64,000 nt of DNA from Desulfofalx alkaliphila DSM 12257 (lineage in GTDB: Bacteria; Bacillota; Desulfotomaculia; Desulfotomaculales; Desulfohalotomaculaceae), in contig NZ_JONT01000011.1 of NCBI RefSeq assembly GCF_000711975.1, positions 29,888-93,887 of the forward strand, in the 5' to 3' direction. Below, in pieces: positions 61,090 through 64,000 of the stretch; within the stretch, counting starts at the first letter, position 1; each line of letters starts with the position of its first letter. The notes beneath the pieces were generated by a model. It did not search any database and was not told the origin of the DNA. It was given only the letters and a program-made list of their open reading frames with translations. Position numbers and translations under genes: made by a program.

Positions 61090-62365
61090 GACCCCCTTTT
61101 ACTTTGCTGCCAAACCTTTTGCGCCTTTTTATCCTTAGGTTGCCCTGGGGTGTTAGACTGGTGGCTTGTTCCGTTATAAGCCTTTCTATGCCCACAGTTT
61201 CACCCTTCTTTAAGCGCATCTGTTTATCGCTGTAACATCGGGTGCCCTCATGGGGAGGCAGTGGGTAAGAACAAACCACCCCCTCATAATTGCGTAAGAT
61301 CACTTTGTCATCCGCCTGTGAAATCATATACTGGGGGCCCAGGGGAATCTTCCCACCCCCTCCCGGAGCGTCCACCACATATGTAGGTACTGCCAGCCCG
61401 GAGGTGTGACCCCTCAACATTTCAATAATTTCAATCCCCCGGTAAATTGAGGTGCGAAACTGCTCTATCCCCGGCGACAGATCACACTGGTATATGTAGT
61501 AGGGGCGCACTCTGATCATCAATAGCAGGTGCATTAATTTTTTTATTGTGTAAGGGCAGTCATTAACTCCCCTCAGCAGCACCGTTTGGTTGCCCAAAGG
61601 TATGCCACTGTCCGCCAATCGCTCACAGGCCTCCCGGGCCTCTGCAGTGATTTCCTTGGGGTGATTAAAGTGAGTGTTTACATATATGGGATGGTATTTT
61701 TTTATCAGTCTGCATAGGTCCTCGGTAATGCGCATCGGCATCACCACCGGGGTTCTGGTGCCTATGCGAATAATTTCCAAATGCTTGATGCGGCGCAAAC
61801 GCCATAAAATATATTCCAATCTTTCATTGGATATCAGCAGACTGTCACCGCCTGATAAAATTACATCACGTATCTGGGGCGTGCCCTTGATATAATCAAT
61901 GGCCAGATCAATATCCTTCCGTGACCGGGCACGGTCGGTGACACCTGCAAAACGCCTGCGGGTACAGTGACGGCAATACATGGAGCATTGATCAGTTACT
62001 AATAGCAGTACCCTGTCAGGATACCGGTGGGTTAAACCCGGCACTGGAGAATCCAAATCTTCACTTAATGGGTCTTCCATATCATAACAACTTTGCTGTA
62101 GTTCCATGGAAACGGGTACAGCTTGTTTGCGAATCGGACATTGGGGGTCGTTAGCATCCATAAGTGACGCATAATAGGGGGTAATGGCCATACGCAATCG
62201 GCCAAGGGTTTGTTTAATAGCTATTTTTTCATGGTTTTCTAAGTTAATTACTTTCTGTAAATCTTCTATTGCAGTAATGCGATTTTGCATTTGCCACTGC
62301 CAATTATTCCAATCACTCTTACTGACATTTTTCCATAATGAAATCTTCCTATAGTCCCTTGGCAT
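61052..62365 (-). CDS. ablA: Lysine 2,3-aminomutase
   Basis: 437 residues from an ATG at 62365 with TAGGTGA upstream; an ATG at 62449 would add 28 residues not shared by the family. The radical SAM triad is in CSMYCRHCTRRR; the PLP lysine is in VDAPGGGGK. The aspartates in QCDLS and VDAPG that bind lysine's amino group are present, so lysine rather than glutamate is the substrate. It lacks the CNCDVC zinc segment of the clostridial fermentation enzyme. It makes beta-lysine for ablB. Confidence 0.94.
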   Translation of the reverse strand: MPRDYRKISLWKNVSKSDWNNWQWQMQNRITAIEDLQKVINLENHEKIAIKQTLGRLRMAITPYYASLMDANDPQCPIRKQAVPVSMELQQSCYDMEDPLSEDLDSPVPGLTHRYPDRVLLLVTDQCSMYCRHCTRRRFAGVTDRARSRKDIDLAIDYIKGTPQIRDVILSGGDSLLISNERLEYILWRLRRIKHLEIIRIGTRTPVVMPMRITEDLCRLIKKYHPIYVNTHFNHPKEITAEAREACERLADSGIPLGNQTVLLRGVNDCPYTIKKLMHLLLMIRVRPYYIYQCDLSPGIEQFRTSIYRGIEIIEMLRGHTSGLAVPTYVVDAPGGGGKIPLGPQYMISQADDKVILRNYEGVVCSYPLPPHEGTRCYSDKQMRLKKGETVGIERLITEQATSLTPQGNLRIKRRKRFGSKVKGGRVGGTTAYRKYQ

Positions 62366-62551
62366 TTTTTCACCTACCGTAAATTTTTCCTCATCATTAT
62401 TATTTACAGCCAAAGGGTAATTGATGTGACCCAATATGCCCATGGGCATTTGCCCTTCGATTAATCAGTTAGAACAAAAAAGGTTAAATCTAAATCACTA
62501 TTATTTGTTTATCACATATCATAAATAAAGATTTGTGAAGGAGCCACTGTC

Positions 62552-62845
62552 ATGCAGAAATATAACAATGAATTTTCCGGCCATAAAGACCCGAGAAGTC
62601 AAGGCCATTTTTATAAAGAGCTTGAAACTCTGCTGGCCACCGATGTTTTTAAGAAATTACTAAATTCACCCAACAATCAAATAGCACAAATAAACGCCGC
62701 CATAACCCTACTTATAAAAGCAGGTATTCCTTTTGTATTTGAATATACCCCAGGCACACGTCGTGAAGAAGCATCGGGTGAACTTACAGTTTATATTACT
62801 CCCACAACAACAATTATTTTCGAAATCTCCCTGGGGCCCGGGTAA
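62552..62845 (+). CDS. Small protein of unknown function
   Basis: 97 residues from an ATG with AAGGAG eight bases upstream. No signal peptide, membrane helix or motif I know. N-terminal half is polar and helical (GHFYKELETLLATDVFKKLL), C-terminal half beta-like (GELTVYITPTTTIIFEI). It is divergent from ablA and has its own terminator. Confidence 0.6.
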   Translation: MQKYNNEFSGHKDPRSQGHFYKELETLLATDVFKKLLNSPNNQIAQINAAITLLIKAGIPFVFEYTPGTRREEASGELTVYITPTTTIIFEISLGPG

Positions 62846-62865
62846 AGTATCTTATAATGCCAAAG

Positions 62866-62897
62866 ATAAAACCCCGAGGCTTACCTCAGGGTTTATT
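62866..62897. terminator. Bidirectional terminator between the unknown gene and the second DegV gene
   Basis: AAACCCCGAGG / CCTCAGGGTTT stem with one mismatch and a four-base loop, with T-rich sequence on the minus-strand side. It lies between two convergent genes. Confidence 0.8.
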
Positions 62898-62898
62898 T

Positions 62899-63759
62899 CT
62901 AATTTGTAAAAAACACCGCTAGCGCACCGGGCCCTCCGTATGCTCCCACAACGGGCCCTATATTTCCAAGAACCACTTCTCGAACTTTTACTTCTTTTAA
63001 AATTTCCTCTTTTAATGCTAAGGCATCATTAAATGCTTCTCCATGTGATATAGCAATCACTTGATTTTCAGGGTTAATTATATTTTCTTTAACGGATTTG
63101 ACAAAATGAAGTATTGCCTTTTTTCTTCCCCTCACTTTATCTAAAAGACCCACCTTGCCTTCTTTATCCAGACATAACATTATATTAATATTCAAAAGCA
63201 TACCCATGGAATATTGCAGTCTACTGATTCTGCCGCCAATTTTCAAGTATTTTAAATCATTTACCGACATAAAAGTTCTCATGGTGTTTCTTTTAATCTC
63301 TAAATACTCAACTATTTCACTCAGGGGCTTTTGCTGCCTTTTCATCTCCACCGCTTGCATTACTAGCAGCCCCTGCCCTATGGAGGCAGTTAAAGTATTT
63401 ATTAGGGTGATGCCGGCATTGGGTTTTTTTTCTAATACCATTCTTTTGGCTAGGCTGGCACTATTAAAGGTACCGCTTAAACCTGTAGAAACACCAATAT
63501 ATAAAACTTCAGTACCCTTTTTTACATGTTTATAGAATACGTCATAAAAACTTTGTGGGCTTGGTTGAGACGTTTTAACAATGCTACCCTCTTTCATCGC
63601 ATGGTAAAACTCTTTATGGGTCATTGTTTTCCCAAAGTCATCGATATATTCTTGATCACCTAATTGATACGTAAGTGGCACATATTCTATATTGTTTTTT
63701 TCCACGTAGTCCATATGAAGATCACTACATGAGTCGGTCACTATTACAAATTCTTTCAA
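62899..63759 (-). CDS. DegV-family fatty-acid-binding protein (second copy)
   Basis: 286 residues. FVIVTDSCSDLHMDYVEK, IVKTSQPSPQSFYDVF, GLSGTFNSASLAKRM and GPVVGAYGGPGALAVFF show the DegV fold. It differs from the copy at 39541 across much of its length, so the two are old paralogues. Probable FakB-like fatty acid carrier. TTG start after AAAGGATG, spaced rather far. Confidence 0.92.
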   Translation of the reverse strand: MKEFVIVTDSCSDLHMDYVEKNNIEYVPLTYQLGDQEYIDDFGKTMTHKEFYHAMKEGSIVKTSQPSPQSFYDVFYKHVKKGTEVLYIGVSTGLSGTFNSASLAKRMVLEKKPNAGITLINTLTASIGQGLLVMQAVEMKRQQKPLSEIVEYLEIKRNTMRTFMSVNDLKYLKIGGRISRLQYSMGMLLNINIMLCLDKEGKVGLLDKVRGRKKAILHFVKSVKENIINPENQVIAISHGEAFNDALALKEEILKEVKVREVVLGNIGPVVGAYGGPGALAVFFTN

Positions 63760-63904
63760 AAATTTTTCATCCTTTCTGTAATAAACAATAAGTATGTCGT
63801 AATGACGGGCAATTTGTCTTATTATATATTCTCACATTATAATAATCACCAACTAACTTTCTTGCGGTGCAGGTTAAATCTTCATATGGGCTATGGTATA
63901 AAAA

Positions 63905-63932
63905 TAAAACCCCTGGGTTCTCCCAGGGGTCA
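63905..63932 (-). terminator. Terminator of the rRNA operon
   Basis: ACCCCTGGG / CCCAGGGGT stem with a four-base loop, followed on the minus strand by TTTATTTTTAT, ten bases beyond the 5S 3' end. Confidence 0.9.
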
Positions 63933-63941
63933 AATTTTATT

Positions 63942-64000
63942 TCGGCAACGACCTACTCTCCCAGGGCTTATGCCCTAGTACCATCGGCCCTGCAGAGCTT
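63942..64000 (-). rRNA. rrf: 5S ribosomal RNA, 3' part (cut by window edge)
   Basis: On the minus strand the last 59 bases match the 3' half of bacterial 5S rRNA, including GATGGTACTAGGGC, GGGAGAGTAGGTCGTTGCCG and the 3' end. The rest of the operon lies to the right of the window. Confidence 0.9.

Noticed and set aside
61052..62365. Glutamate 2,3-aminomutase instead of lysine 2,3-aminomutase
   Set aside because: Both lysine-binding aspartates are present and ablB is adjacent.

Overview
The window looks like chromosome from an anaerobic, spore-forming, Gram-positive-type Clostridia, most like the Peptococcaceae / Desulfotomaculum group. The evidence is a gerA-type spore germination operon, an S-layer-homology protein, the futalosine menaquinone pathway (mqnA, C, E, P), a menaquinol-linked nitrite reductase NrfHA with its own System II cytochrome c maturation genes, hybrid cluster protein, rubrerythrin, selenocysteine genes and a lysine 2,3-aminomutase/acetyltransferase pair. 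Many starts are TTG behind strong GGAGG-type ribosome binding sites. I see no insertion sequence, prophage, integrase, CRISPR array or tRNA. The only structural RNA is the 3' end of a 5S rRNA at the right edge. Nearly all genes lie on the minus strand. Organism assignment is inference from gene content.

Right to left (direction of minus-strand transcription). 5S rRNA end and terminator (63.9 kb); DegV protein; an unknown plus-strand 97-aa gene; ablA-ablB for beta-lysine-type osmolyte synthesis; a plus-strand stand-alone SIR2-like NAD-binding protein (59-60 kb); a ferredoxin with a 51-aa companion; a glycosyltransferase / phosphatase-fold membrane protein / FAH-family cluster (54-58 kb); speD; then a menaquinone operon (degenerate prenyl synthase, menG, mqnP, mqnE, mqnA, mqnC, PPC protein; 47.5-53.5 kb) closed by a terminator; selA-selB; two Gate-domain membrane proteins with an LpdD-like protein and three small proteins (41-43.5 kb); csp, rubrerythrin, DegV and an SLH protein.

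At 38.0-32.4 kb a strong promoter and a guanine-class purine riboswitch control a five-gene operon: a BMP-type binding lipoprotein, one ABC ATPase, two permeases (nucleoside uptake) and xpt, ending in a hairpin terminator. Next come a PrcB_C-domain secreted protein, an unknown 170-aa protein, a DUF1540 protein, a chemoreceptor, and a three-gene helicase/nuclease cluster (28.5-23.5 kb) that looks like a dissected AddAB machine. A PadR regulator is followed by a tungstate/molybdate-binding-protein homologue with no signal peptide, a plus-strand TauE/SafE permease, and copA-recJ.

The left third carries nitrogen-stress and respiration genes: ferredoxin, hcp, then nrfH-nrfA-resB-ccsA. After a perfect palindromic terminator comes the gerAA-gerAB-gerAC operon with a small fourth membrane gene and a candidate sigma-G promoter, a beta-propeller lipoprotein, cardiolipin synthase, an unknown protein, a macrodomain protein, and the N-terminal part of a PAS sensor kinase cut by the left edge.

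The items most worth following up are the three-part helicase/nuclease locus, the PadR + cytosolic oxyanion-binding pair, the stand-alone SIR2-like protein, the catalytically degenerate prenyl synthase in the menaquinone operon, and the Gate/LpdD/small-protein cluster.
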